Shown here in pieces: positions 6,734 to 14,172 of a stretch of 15,619 nt of DNA. The stretch is taken from contig CAAFSR010000274.1 of the NCBI GenBank assembly GCA_900765705.1, forward strand, positions 1-15,619, given 5' to 3'. A model generated the notes under the pieces. The model searched no databases. It was not told where the DNA came from and saw nothing but the letters and a program-made list of their open reading frames with translations. Positions within the stretch are counted from its first letter, which is position 1; each line of letters begins with the position of its first letter. A program made the translations under genes and the position numbers. The stretch is from an uncultured Faecalibacterium sp. (GTDB taxonomy: Bacteria; Bacillota; Clostridia; Oscillospirales; Ruminococcaceae).

Positions 6734-6944
6734 AATTCGGTCAACCTGATACCTTGGGTGCAGAAGTGATTGCTCTAATCAAAAGCAAGGCCGGGGATCA
6801 GAGTTTTCCCAACAAATTTTGATGCAACAACTTCACCATCGTTCCAGTTGCAATGCAGTCGGTCACTTCGTTGTGAAAAGCATTCTGCATATTCGTTTCC
6901 AAGCGCGTTGGATTTCAAAAAAAATCAACGATAATACATAATAT
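6734..6944. other. Junction DNA between the cut tRNA-Arg and the intact tRNA-Arg
   Basis: No convincing gene. On the minus strand a stop-bounded open stretch of about 45 codons (about 6909 down to TAG at 6775-6777) reads like a gene fragment (it contains WNDGEVVASKFVGKTLIPG) but lacks a credible start and I do not recognise it. It may be the remains of an earlier inserted element. Confidence 0.4.
6908..6935 (+). promoter_or_regulatory. Possible promoter of the intact tRNA-Arg
   Basis: TTGGAT (6908-6913), 16 bases, then GATAAT (6930-6935), placing the start near 6942, just before the mature tRNA end at 6945. An A8 tract lies between the boxes. Confidence 0.5.
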
Positions 6945-7018
6945 GCCTCAGTAGCTTAGCTGGATAAAGCGCCTCCCTCCTAAGGAGGAGACCGCAGGTT
7001 CGAATCCTGTCTGGGGTA
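6945..7018 (+). tRNA. tRNA-Arg (anticodon CCT), intact
   Basis: Complete cloverleaf: acceptor GCCTCAG/CTGGGGT (two G-U pairs, one of them 1-72), D-stem GCTT/AAGC, anticodon stem CCTCC/GGAGG with loop CTCCTAA (anticodon CCT, codon AGG), variable AGACC, T-arm GCAGG/CCTGT with loop TTCGAAT, discriminator A. Unlike the two tRNAs at the left end of the window, CCA is not encoded (TCC follows). The CTCCTAAG core of the island sits in its anticodon loop at 6977-6984. It probably replaces the cut tRNA-Arg upstream, or was the true insertion target of the element that starts here. Confidence 0.87.
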
Positions 7019-7028
7019 TCCCTTTAAG

Positions 7029-7076
7029 AAAATGCGAAGGTCATTTTTCCATGTGAAAGACGATCTTCGCATTTTT
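7029..7076 (+). terminator. Terminator of tRNA-Arg (copy A)
   Basis: Eleven-bp stem 7029-7039 / 7065-7075, extended by 3 pairs (7040-7042 / 7059-7061) past a 3-base bulge, ending in five T residues at 7072-7076. It begins 10 bases after the tRNA. Confidence 0.8.
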
Positions 7077-7097
7077 CATTTTGAACCTATCACCAAA

Positions 7098-7267
7098 ATT
7101 AGCCAGCTAATGCCATTAGCAGAATTTTCGGTTTCAGCTAATAAAATCAGGTTTCCAGCTAATGAAGCCCCATAAAGCACCTTTTGAACTCCGTTTTCCG
7201 GCTCTCTGCTAAAATTGGCAGCCGCTTTCCTGTAAATCCATGTGAATACATGGTAAATTGTGTAAAT
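7098..7267. repeat. Short box array in copy A (TTAGC/GCTAA and TGTAAAT boxes)
   Basis: Six ATTAGC/GCTAAW boxes start at 7098, 7106, 7115, 7137, 7158 and 7208; the first two form an inverted pair 2 bases apart. TGTAAAT-like boxes start at 7231, 7241 and 7261, spaced 10 and 20 bases. The same layout recurs in copy C. Likely protein-binding sites (integrase arm sites or Rep iterons); the role is inferred. Confidence 0.6.
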
Positions 7268-7348
7268 CTATTTTCCACATTCCTGCCCGAAACCGTGCAA
7301 AACACTTTTCTCCATACAAAGCATCACTCACGTATGTCAAAATTTTGA

Positions 7349-7377
7349 TTGATGAAATGAGTAGTGCGTGCTATACT
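7349..7377 (+). promoter_or_regulatory. Relic promoter of the Fic pseudogene
   Basis: TTGATG (7349-7354), 17 bases, TATACT (7372-7377), 33 bases before the probable original ATG. Confidence 0.6.
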
Positions 7378-7410
7378 GTAGATAATAAAAACTATAATTA
7401 TGAGATACGC

Positions 7411-8372
7411 ATGAAAAGCAACCAGCCCCTCCCAAATCACAAATAAAGTAGTTGATTCTGTTTCAGAAATTTCCGAGTTGACCGGTTAGTTTTCTGTTCA
7501 CAGTCGCTTCTCCAGCATTCCAAATCTGCGCCGTATTAACCGTATTCGTACCATTCACTGGTCTCTTGCCATTGAGCAAATCACTCTAAATCTTAAACAG
7601 ATCACTGCCGTTCTGAATAGTAGGCATATGGGTTCCTTCACCACTTAAAGATTTTGCTGAGATTAAAAATGCTTCTGAGATTTACGAAAACGGCTCAATG
7701 GACTTGTCCTATATTCCGTGGACGAGCTCCTGTTGGCTCACAGCATTATGACGCGTGACCTTGCAGAAGAATCGGGCATGTTCCGCATAGGATCAGGATG
7801 GGCATGTCCTACATTTGGTGCACGGCCACAATATGCGTCCGATTTAGTTGTGGAACTACTGGACTGGACAAAGCACAGCAATTTGCATATACCGATTCGA
7901 GGTTGTGTGTTCCACCATGAACTGAATCAATTCATCCCTTTCCAGACGGTAACGGGTGTGTTGGACGTCTCTGGCATACACTACCACTTTCCAAATAAAA
8001 ACCAGTGTTTGCGTAGCTACCAGTCAAATTTATCATTCATGACCACCAATAGGAATACTGCGATGCAATCAATGCAAACATTGATACTGGTGAGTCTACC
8101 GTGCTTATCGAATTCACGCTCTCCTCTATCAAAGCATCACTCATAGATGCGATGTTTTGAGCGGTATAAAACTGGACAAGAAAGCCTTACGTTGGCAGAA
8201 AATCGAAAAATTCTTACGGACCCATTATTATATTATGAATGCTAATGTGTTGGCATTGTGTGAAATGTCAGTGGCAACAGACAACAAAATCCTGTTAGAT
8301 TTTGTCGAAGGCAAAAAACTTTCTAGGCAACATAAGAACGGACACTGGGCATATAGGCCGTTCTGCAACTGA
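7411..8372 (+). pseudogene. Fic-family protein (AMPylase-like), heavily frameshifted
   Basis: A full-length Fic protein of about 320 residues can be pieced together across at least five frame changes. From 7448 the frame gives V-V-D-S-V-S-E-I-S-E-L-T-G, then a TAG, then PNLRRINRIRTIHWSLAIEQ, the Fic N-terminal region with the inhibitory-helix-like (S/T)xxxE segment. At 7718 another frame gives LLLAHSIMTRDLAEESGMFR. At 7933-7968 the catalytic loop reads HPFPDGNGCVGR, with the conserved Arg of HxFxDGNGR changed to Cys. Further on, VFA-stop-LPVKFIIHDHQ-stop-EYCDAIN continues the helical core. From 8157 comes a C-terminal winged-helix segment ending in KNGHWAYR. Fic proteins modify targets with AMP and often act as toxins or regulators. 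This copy cannot make a full protein. Confidence 0.9.
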
Positions 8373-8433
8373 GTTGAAATTCAAATCACCCAAATAATCA
8401 TTAATCTGTACATTTATTTAGGAGGGATTCGCA

Positions 8434-9114
8434 TTGGCCTCAAGCAAATTATCTATTTTTAATGTAAAACTTCAGGAAAACATGTCTTGGAATCTTATTA
8501 TTAGTAATGTTTTACAAATGGATTCAGCAGACTTACACTGTGTGATAAGTGAGCAGAGTCAAAATTATATTGGAGGCTATTATTTAATTTCAACACTTCA
8601 AAACCAAAAGGTATATAATTTCGAAAGCAATAAATTTGAAACTATTGCCATGAAGAAACAGCATATCGTAAAATTCGATATCTTTACTTTTTCGAAGAAA
8701 CTACTTCTTTGGGGCAGTAAAAGATGTGTAGATATGGTGATTACCACTCTTGTACAAGCATCTCATAATCAAATTACCATTGATAGCAACAAAATTGAAT
8801 ACATTCAGACATTAAATCGCCTTCTAAACATGAACGACATCAAATTCTCTAGGATGAAAATCACAGATGTTTTAATAGATGATGGGATTGTAGCCACTTG
8901 CAGTGTTTGCTTATCATCATTAGACAAGCCTCGAAATATGGTTCAAAAATACAAAAGTTGCATTTCCCAGTTAACCGTTTCAATCGAAAAGGGAGTAGGC
9001 CCCGTTGCCCTTACTTTATATTCAAGCGGATCCGTTGTGACATCAAAAGATCGAGATGATATTGATGATGAAACTCTAGAATGCATCAATATTATCATGG
9101 GAGGTGAGCTATAA
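8434..9114 (+). CDS. Unrecognised protein, first gene of a putative three-gene defence operon
   Basis: A 226-residue protein that I do not recognise. It starts at TTG 8434, supported by a strong AGGAGGG at 8420-8426 seven bases upstream; no ATG fits as well. The protein looks soluble, with alternating short strands (for example GGYYLIST near 48 and IVKFDIFTF near 78) and no membrane segment or clear enzymatic motif. The C-terminus reads ALTLYSSGSVVTS, then an acidic stretch rich in D and E. It overlaps the following nuclease-like gene by one base (TAATG), so translation is probably coupled and the products likely act together. Only a weak promoter candidate is visible (TTGAAA at 8374). It lies right after the Fic pseudogene, in AT-rich DNA unlike the host genes. 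It could be a target-recognition or regulatory subunit; this is inference from context only. Confidence 0.8.
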   Translation: MASSKLSIFNVKLQENMSWNLIISNVLQMDSADLHCVISEQSQNYIGGYYLISTLQNQKVYNFESNKFETIAMKKQHIVKFDIFTFSKKLLLWGSKRCVDMVITTLVQASHNQITIDSNKIEYIQTLNRLLNMNDIKFSRMKITDVLIDDGIVATCSVCLSSLDKPRNMVQKYKSCISQLTVSIEKGVGPVALTLYSSGSVVTSKDRDDIDDETLECINIIMGGEL

Positions 9115-10058
9115 TGGGAGAACATGCATCTAAAATCGGTAAAAAACTTGAAGGCTTTGGCGAAGTCCTTTTTGCTAACTTGGGATGGATAGAGCTTGCT
9201 CGTGATAAAGAAATAAAGTGTACTCGTTCCTCTCACAAAAAGAAAACACACGGCATCGATTTACTTTGCAAATTCAATAATCCTTATAGTACGGGAAACC
9301 AAGGAATCATTATTGAATGTAAAAATCGTCAAATGTCCTCAATTACACAGGCGACTATCGAAGAATGGGTAAAAGAATTAATCAACAACATAGAATGTGC
9401 CCAATCTGCTCCTGAACTCGCAGATGTCGATTTAGCAAACACTACTCTCAACACTGGTCTTTTGTTAATCCACGCTAATGACACATTCAATTCACAAAAA
9501 TTTTATAACTACCTCTCAAAAATTTCCTTTCCAAATCGTAGAAATCCAATAAATATTTTTATTGCCGCTAACGATCGTATTTCTCAGTGGATGAGCTTAT
9601 TTGCAAAAATTAAGACTTCCTATCACACTGGATTCACATTTATATATCCGAGTATAAACGAATCCAACAAAACATCACAAGTATCTCTTACAATCAACGG
9701 AATGTATTCCAAGTATTTACTTGGAAAAAGCACATACTTCGTAACAAAAAGCATCGGTGAAAACACATATTCAGAACCCCGTACTCAAAATATGCTATTT
9801 TTCTTTGACGAATCAACTGTCGACAACTTTAGATATGCATGGAGCCTATTTAAATATTATCAACTTCAAGGTTCTGATAAATATGTATTTTTATTTTATC
9901 CTCGAAAGAACGGCGACGTTGATTTTATCAAAGAAAATTTTATAACTGCTTTGAAGTCTGGAGAAACTCCAATAGACGATTTTGAGGCCGCAAAAATCGC
10001 AATCGACTTTATCGATAATAGATATTTGTCACCAATCGAAACGGGGGGTATTTTGTAA
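9114..10058 (+). CDS. PD-(D/E)XK nuclease-like protein, second gene of the operon
   Basis: A 314-residue protein with an N-terminal restriction-endonuclease-like signature: Glu17 in GFGEVLF, Asp49 in KKTHGIDLL, and E-x-K (Glu68, Lys70) in GIIIECKNR. Spacing and surrounding hydrophobic strands fit the PD-(D/E)XK fold of type II/IV restriction enzymes and Holliday-junction-resolvase-like nucleases, which cut DNA with Mg2+. Cys36, Arg38 and a basic HKKK patch (41-44) precede the active site. The C-terminal two thirds (80-314) alternates strand and helix (LLLIHAND, NIFIAANDR, YVFLFYPRK) and I do not recognise it. ATG 9114 overlaps the upstream stop by one base and has GGGAGGTGAG just before it. 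No methyltransferase gene accompanies it, arguing against classic restriction-modification. DNA cleavage is inferred from the motif only. Confidence 0.85.
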   Translation: MGEHASKIGKKLEGFGEVLFANLGWIELARDKEIKCTRSSHKKKTHGIDLLCKFNNPYSTGNQGIIIECKNRQMSSITQATIEEWVKELINNIECAQSAPELADVDLANTTLNTGLLLIHANDTFNSQKFYNYLSKISFPNRRNPINIFIAANDRISQWMSLFAKIKTSYHTGFTFIYPSINESNKTSQVSLTINGMYSKYLLGKSTYFVTKSIGENTYSEPRTQNMLFFFDESTVDNFRYAWSLFKYYQLQGSDKYVFLFYPRKNGDVDFIKENFITALKSGETPIDDFEAAKIAIDFIDNRYLSPIETGGIL

Positions 10059-11161
10059 TGGTTACAGAGTATACAGATTGTGCCGAATTAATGCGCTTAA
10101 TTACGGAGCAGAAAATCAAACCGGCAGCAATCAAGCGCTATCTTAGCAAACAGGGAATTATATTTACTTCAATAAATGCTCAAACATTTGCTGAGGATGT
10201 TTATACAATTTTTCTTGGTGGTCAAGAAATGACCAATATCACTCAAATGATTGTCAGCGATGGAAATTATGAAAAATCCACTTTAATCAATGCTAAACTA
10301 CGAAAGCATTTAGATGATGTTGATATTCTTGACTTTTTTGCTGACAAGTTCAACATATACCGTTCTTCTCATTTTCAAGGATATGTAATTGAGCAACCAA
10401 TTAAATCAGACTCTGAGCTTATTGTAAACATGTCATATAAGCGCAAGCTACCTGGAAAAAACAAGCTCATACAAGAAGAGACCCGATATGTCCGAATTGC
10501 TATTCGTAAGAAAAGCACATCTGATGTTGCAATAGATATCCGGCAACCATCCTCTTTCGATGCACAAAAAGCTTTAGAGCTTTTGCAAGCAATGACTGAT
10601 TCGTCAGAAGAATCAGAAGTCGATTTAGCACATGTTAATTTAGATCTTCTAACTGACAAAAATAAAGTAAATTTCTATGATCAACTTTCTGCATACAGTT
10701 TTGATAATTGGAAACTTAAAACTGTAGTAGGTATAACCGTCAAAAAAGCATCAACATCAGAAGATGACATCGAGGAAGACACTTCTGAAAATGATGAATC
10801 TCTCTCCGGCACATTAGCGGGAATAAGCCAAGCCGTACTTAATGGTAGTGGATTACGCTCTAATGAGTTTGTCCAAAGCTCTATTCAACAGGGGTATTAC
10901 ATTTCATCTATGAAATATAGATATCTTTGCACTCAAGAAGCTGGAGAATTCGTGGTCGCCATTAATTCCAAGGGCGAAAATTTACGTGTAGATATTGAAA
11001 AGTCTTTTTCTGACGATGATGGAAATCTTTATATACAGCCATTTTCCAAGGGGCTACAAGATGAAATCATCAAGGCCTTTCAAGATGCCTCAAATTCAAT
11101 CTTCTATTCCTTAATTGAAGAGCAGAAAAAGGCAACAGCTAATGCAATTCTGGCACCTTAA
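10058..11161 (+). CDS. Unrecognised protein with N-terminal helical module and acidic linker, third gene of the operon
   Basis: A 367-residue protein without a family I can name. Residues 5-52 look like paired helices (LMRLITEQKIKPAAIKRYLS and following), loosely like a SAP or helix-turn-helix nucleic-acid-binding module. Residues 105-165 are strand-rich (VRIAIRKKS region) and 232-248 form a very acidic Ser/Asp/Glu linker. The C-terminal half (250-367) mixes helix and strand and ends in a long helix rich in E, K and A. ATG 10058 overlaps the nuclease stop by one base and a run of six G residues at 10043-10048 can act as Shine-Dalgarno. Coupling with the nuclease gene suggests a complex or shared pathway. 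It might be a sensor or DNA-binding partner, but nothing in the sequence proves this. No clear terminator follows. Confidence 0.8.
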   Translation: MVTEYTDCAELMRLITEQKIKPAAIKRYLSKQGIIFTSINAQTFAEDVYTIFLGGQEMTNITQMIVSDGNYEKSTLINAKLRKHLDDVDILDFFADKFNIYRSSHFQGYVIEQPIKSDSELIVNMSYKRKLPGKNKLIQEETRYVRIAIRKKSTSDVAIDIRQPSSFDAQKALELLQAMTDSSEESEVDLAHVNLDLLTDKNKVNFYDQLSAYSFDNWKLKTVVGITVKKASTSEDDIEEDTSENDESLSGTLAGISQAVLNGSGLRSNEFVQSSIQQGYYISSMKYRYLCTQEAGEFVVAINSKGENLRVDIEKSFSDDDGNLYIQPFSKGLQDEIIKAFQDASNSIFYSLIEEQKKATANAILAP

Positions 11162-11640
11162 AGTTACTAGGGTGCTGTTAAAGATTATGCTGTCTATCTC
11201 CAATTATCGCCTCGATTTTCAACAATTTTAATAAGGCTTTCTCCATATAGACGCTCTTATTAACATTCCTCATGAAGTTTGTTTTCTTCTTGGATGTCTG
11301 ATGTATATTATATGACAATTTTCACCTGTCATTCTGTCAGCTTTTATCTATAGAATCTAAAACAAGCTAATAACATACCACAAATAAATCCTGGAGATTT
11401 TCAACCTACAAATTTTCCGAGATTTATTGGGTTTCACTTATCTCCACCAACATATTTCCAATCGGACTGTTCTTGGGCGATATAACCATAATTTCAAATC
11501 CACCTGCGCTTGTTAAAAATCTATTGAATACACAATTGAGTTTTCTATGCAAGCATTTCTCAACTCATCTTATTAAGAATTTACTGACAAAAATTTCTTG
11601 CAGGCAACCACGTGGGTATATCTAAATGTGCCCTTGCAAT
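11162..11640. other. AT-rich intergenic stretch without a supported gene
   Basis: No convincing coding region or strong intrinsic terminator. A plus-strand frame stays open from about 11376 to a TAA near 11625 (it contains a hydrophobic I-F-P-I-G-L-F-L-G-D-I-T-I-I) but has no start codon with a ribosome site. A weak 6-bp inverted repeat lies at 11312-11317 / 11327-11332. It is probably decayed mobile-element DNA. Confidence 0.5.
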
Positions 11641-11655
11641 CATGCTTCTAAACCT

Positions 11656-11962
11656 GAGTCCCAGTTCGAATCCCGTGAGAGTCAAAAATGCCTCTAAGGT
11701 TTCCTTTTCCAATTTTCTGCTAAAATCAGCAGTCGCTTTCCCGTAAATCTATGTAAACGCAAGATAACCTGTGCAACTCTATTTTCAACTTTCTAGTTGA
11801 AAGTTGTGCAGAACATTTTTCTCTATACATAACGCGTTCACTCGCTGTTCTCCCGGAACAGAACGATGAACGCGCTTTTTCTGTTTTCGGGCCGGCCTTC
11901 CCGAATCGTCAAAAGAGGGTTTACCGCTGAAAAGTTTCGACCGTCACAACTCCAAATTGAAA
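11656..11962 (+). repeat. Element-end module, copy B (degenerate)
   Basis: A third, diverged copy of the element end. It begins with a T-loop-like TTCGAATCC remnant (about 11664), keeps the segment around CTGCTAAAAT and the three TGTAAAT-type boxes (11742, 11752, 11772; spacing 10 and 20), the terminator-like hairpin (11833-11839 / 11868-11874 with T5), and then the leader and first codons of a gene matching the start of the cysteine-rich gene at 14629, without a usable ATG. The tRNA terminator and the first TTAGC boxes seen in copies A and C are missing. An extra hairpin (11786-11793 / 11799-11806) is specific to this copy. Confidence 0.8.
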
Positions 11963-11982
11963 ACATCCATACTAACGTGAAA

Positions 11983-11999
11983 CGTGGAGTGCAGGCATG
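11983..11999 (+). repeat. Possible left inverted repeat of the ATPase/TOPRIM segment
   Basis: CGTGGA, 4 bases, AGGCATG. The reverse complement of 14173-14190 reads CGTGGA, 5 bases, AGGCATG. The pair brackets the two-gene module. It is short and imperfect and may be chance. Confidence 0.35.
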
Positions 12000-12090
12000 A
12001 GAGCAGTGTTTTTGTCTGAATCACAACATTTCAGGGCGAAAAAAATACGGTTTTTATCTCATGGCGCCTATATGGAAGTATTTAGTCTTA

Positions 12091-12855
12091 TTATTGTAGC
12101 TTTTCTTCCATTTCAATGATACCCATTTGCAAGAAAGCAAGCGTTAGCATAGAAAACAGCTTAAACCCTCTGCCAGCCAGATATTCGGCTTCTTGTTTCG
12201 TGAATATTGCGTGTCCTGCCTCCGAAAATTCATCAATATTGAAGGCAATCCGTTCACTCACAAGGTATTGCAAAAACTCATCTGCCGCATTTATCATCGT
12301 TTCTTCCGAAATTTTGTTTATCTGAATATCCGTATTTTGACCAATGTACTTTTTGGCATCCGTTCCAAGTGAAAAGCGCAAGAAATTTGCTGCATCTCTG
12401 AAATTTGAGACAAGATAGCTTTCTATGCTCGGATAACTCAAAAGTAATTGCCCAGCTTTATAATCGTTGTTGTCATACGGATTTGCAAGGGATAGGATAT
12501 ATTTTTCAATCAATGCAGGATCTGTGTTCGATTTCGGATCGCGGTCAAATAGATAGTAAATTGCTGACTGGTCAATCGGGAACTTGTATTGTTCGCGCAA
12601 CACATCAAACACATCATCGAGATATTTTTCGTTCTCACTGATATCACGGATATTGCTCTCTCTCGTATTGACAACAGCAATCTGCGAAAAGCGATCTTGA
12701 ATGCTTACAAAGTAGGTCGGCCTATTTCTACGTTTTTCTATATAACTGTATCCAAGAATGTTACAAAAAATCCTTCTCAAAATCGAAAACTCTGTCCGAC
12801 TGCCTTCTACAATAAAGAGAACTCTGCCGATACTCTTATTCTTATTCAGCTTCAT
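12091..12855 (-). CDS. TOPRIM-like effector of an ATPase-coupled anti-phage system (AbiLii/RloB/AriB-like)
   Basis: A 254-residue protein with the acidic motifs of a TOPRIM-like fold: FIVEGSRTE (14-22, Glu17 and Glu22), FDRD (103-106, Asp104 and Asp106), and SYPSIESYL (140-148, Glu145). This order is typical of the small proteins paired with ABC-type ATPases in AbiL, RloAB and PARIS systems and of the TOPRIM half of OLD nucleases, which cleave DNA or RNA once triggered. The start ATG at 12855 has GAGG six bases upstream, and the gene overlaps the ATPase gene by 14 bases, so the two are co-translated. Which named system it belongs to cannot be settled by eye. The antiphage role is inferred from family pairing and from the island setting. 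Confidence 0.82.
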   Translation of the reverse strand: MKLNKNKSIGRVLFIVEGSRTEFSILRRIFCNILGYSYIEKRRNRPTYFVSIQDRFSQIAVVNTRESNIRDISENEKYLDDVFDVLREQYKFPIDQSAIYYLFDRDPKSNTDPALIEKYILSLANPYDNNDYKAGQLLLSYPSIESYLVSNFRDAANFLRFSLGTDAKKYIGQNTDIQINKISEETMINAADEFLQYLVSERIAFNIDEFSEAGHAIFTKQEAEYLAGRGFKLFSMLTLAFLQMGIIEMEEKLQ

Positions 12856-14014
12856 CGCTCACCTCTTTATATTCAGGAAGACCGCCAAAAACGCCGCTGA
12901 CATACATCTTTTCAATGTTTTGCGCAGATCGCGGCTGTTCCGATGAGAATCTCCTTACTGTACTTCCGTTTCCATTTTGAAATTCGACAGAATACTCTTG
13001 GTCGGGACGGAGAATAGAATTACTGAGTAGATTTGTTGAATGGGAAACGAATAACATCTGCGCCCGGTCGGCTTTTTCCATAAAGTATCTAACCATAAGG
13101 CTTTCAAGTTCATTATGGAATCCGCTTGAAAACTCATCAATTAGAAGCATACCTCCGCTATTGATAACATTCAGAAATGCTGGAAGGATACGGAGAAGAT
13201 TTTGATTGCCAAGAGATTCTTCTACAAAAGGAATCGGTACTTCGATGCCCTTACGCTTGAAAAAGATTCCTTTTTCAGTGTTATCTCCTTCGACAACAAA
13301 ACGTACATTACCGCCCTTGCTGCTGTGATCATATTCGATGTTCTGTTCAAAGTTGTATTCGTCAAAGAAACGATTGATTGATTCGCAACCACTCGTGTCA
13401 AGATAACGTGCAACCGATACTTCTGCTTTGCCATAAGAGATAATGTTCTTGTCAAACATGTTGATATATATAGATTTTTTTAGATAGTCCATCCATGCAC
13501 TCAGCGTAGGATTGGAAGTAAACTTTGTGTTAAAGTACAGCGTCCGTAAAAACAGTGTGTCCTTGCTGACATCTGCTTCATCATAGTTCACCCCAGCTGG
13601 TTCGGCAATGTACGACTTTGCCGAAAGCCCCATTCTTTCAAGCATAAGCGCATCATCAATCCAAAGCTTTTCAGAAATGATCTTTTTGACCACATCAACC
13701 TCAAAAAAATAATTAATCTTCTTCTTTTCGACCAGGAATTCATAGGAAAGCGAATAACACGGTCCGTTTCCAAACATACAGAGGAAGATACCTGAATTAA
13801 GATTTCTTTCAGAAAAGAGAAAATCAAGGAGTAGTTTCACTCCGAGAATAATTGTAGATTTACCGGAAGCATTTGCACCAACAAAAATACACCCCTTCAG
13901 AATGCCGTTGTCCGCAACATTCTGCGGAAGGATCGTATAATTAGTTTTAGCCAGGTCAACGGTAGTTTTGTTTTTAAACGACTTGAAATTATCAAGCGTA
14001 ATCTTGGTGAGCAT
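12842..14014 (-). CDS. ABC/SMC-type AAA ATPase of the defence pair (AbiLi/RloA/AriA-like)
   Basis: A 390-residue cytosolic ATPase of the AAA_15/AAA_21 type. It begins ITLDNFKSFKNKT, the usual start of OLD/RecF-like ATPases, then Walker A GANASGKST (46-54). Residues 70-250 form the inserted helical and strand region. Walker B is MLLIDEFSSG (289-298, Asp293/Glu294) and the switch His is in LFVSHST (His325). The late RSAQNIEKMYVSGVFGGLP block is characteristic of this ATPase family. A canonical LSGGQ signature is not obvious; ESLGNQNLL sits where it is expected. ATG 14014 follows AGGGAGG by nine bases; a GTG at 14035 would overlap that site. It is the first gene of a two-gene operon with the TOPRIM-like gene. 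In such pairs the ATPase senses infection and controls the nuclease. Confidence 0.88.
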   Translation of the reverse strand: MLTKITLDNFKSFKNKTTVDLAKTNYTILPQNVADNGILKGCIFVGANASGKSTIILGVKLLLDFLFSERNLNSGIFLCMFGNGPCYSLSYEFLVEKKKINYFFEVDVVKKIISEKLWIDDALMLERMGLSAKSYIAEPAGVNYDEADVSKDTLFLRTLYFNTKFTSNPTLSAWMDYLKKSIYINMFDKNIISYGKAEVSVARYLDTSGCESINRFFDEYNFEQNIEYDHSSKGGNVRFVVEGDNTEKGIFFKRKGIEVPIPFVEESLGNQNLLRILPAFLNVINSGGMLLIDEFSSGFHNELESLMVRYFMEKADRAQMLFVSHSTNLLSNSILRPDQEYSVEFQNGNGSTVRRFSSEQPRSAQNIEKMYVSGVFGGLPEYKEVSDEAE

Positions 14015-14053
14015 ATTGTTTGTCCTCCCTAACACAATTTTTGCTGTGCTATT

Positions 14054-14062
14054 ATTATATCA
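14054..14062 (-). promoter_or_regulatory. Extended -10 promoter of the ATPase/TOPRIM operon
   Basis: On the minus strand TGATATAAT (14062-14054) is a perfect extended -10 (TGnTATAAT), about 40 bases upstream of the ATG. At 17-base spacing the -35 is weak (TTTCAT). Confidence 0.7.
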
Positions 14063-14172
14063 CAAATCTCAATTCAATGAAATATTTTTTCGAGGCATTT
14101 TTAAATTATCGTAAAAATATTACGGTGTTCGAAAATACAGAAAATAATACCGCTCTTGTTCATAACGTCCTC

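Larger units (their letters stand above)
6977..7320 (+). repeat. Element-end module, copy A
   Basis: Imperfect direct repeat of 14191-14535. The first 110 bases or so (tRNA 3' half, terminator hairpin) are nearly identical; the rest has substitutions and small indels but retains the TTAGC/GCTAA and TGTAAAT boxes at conserved spacing. Similarity stops near 7320, where the promoter of the Fic pseudogene begins. No credible gene lies in it; the short open frame across 7258-7446 is fortuitous. Confidence 0.88.

Noticed and set aside
7258..7446. 62-codon open frame across the end of repeat copy A
   Set aside because: It runs through repeated non-coding DNA and the Fic promoter; only its last 12 codons or so coincide with the start of the Fic pseudogene.
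11376..11625. Plus-strand open stretch with a hydrophobic segment
   Set aside because: No start codon with a ribosome site, AT-rich low-information sequence, no recognisable family.
11997..12119. 40-codon plus-strand ORF with GGAG seven bases upstream
   Set aside because: It overlaps the end of the TOPRIM-like gene on the other strand and shows no protein features; probably chance.
12091..14014. Retron containing an ATPase/TOPRIM effector
   Set aside because: No reverse transcriptase gene is present in the window, so a retron is not supported.
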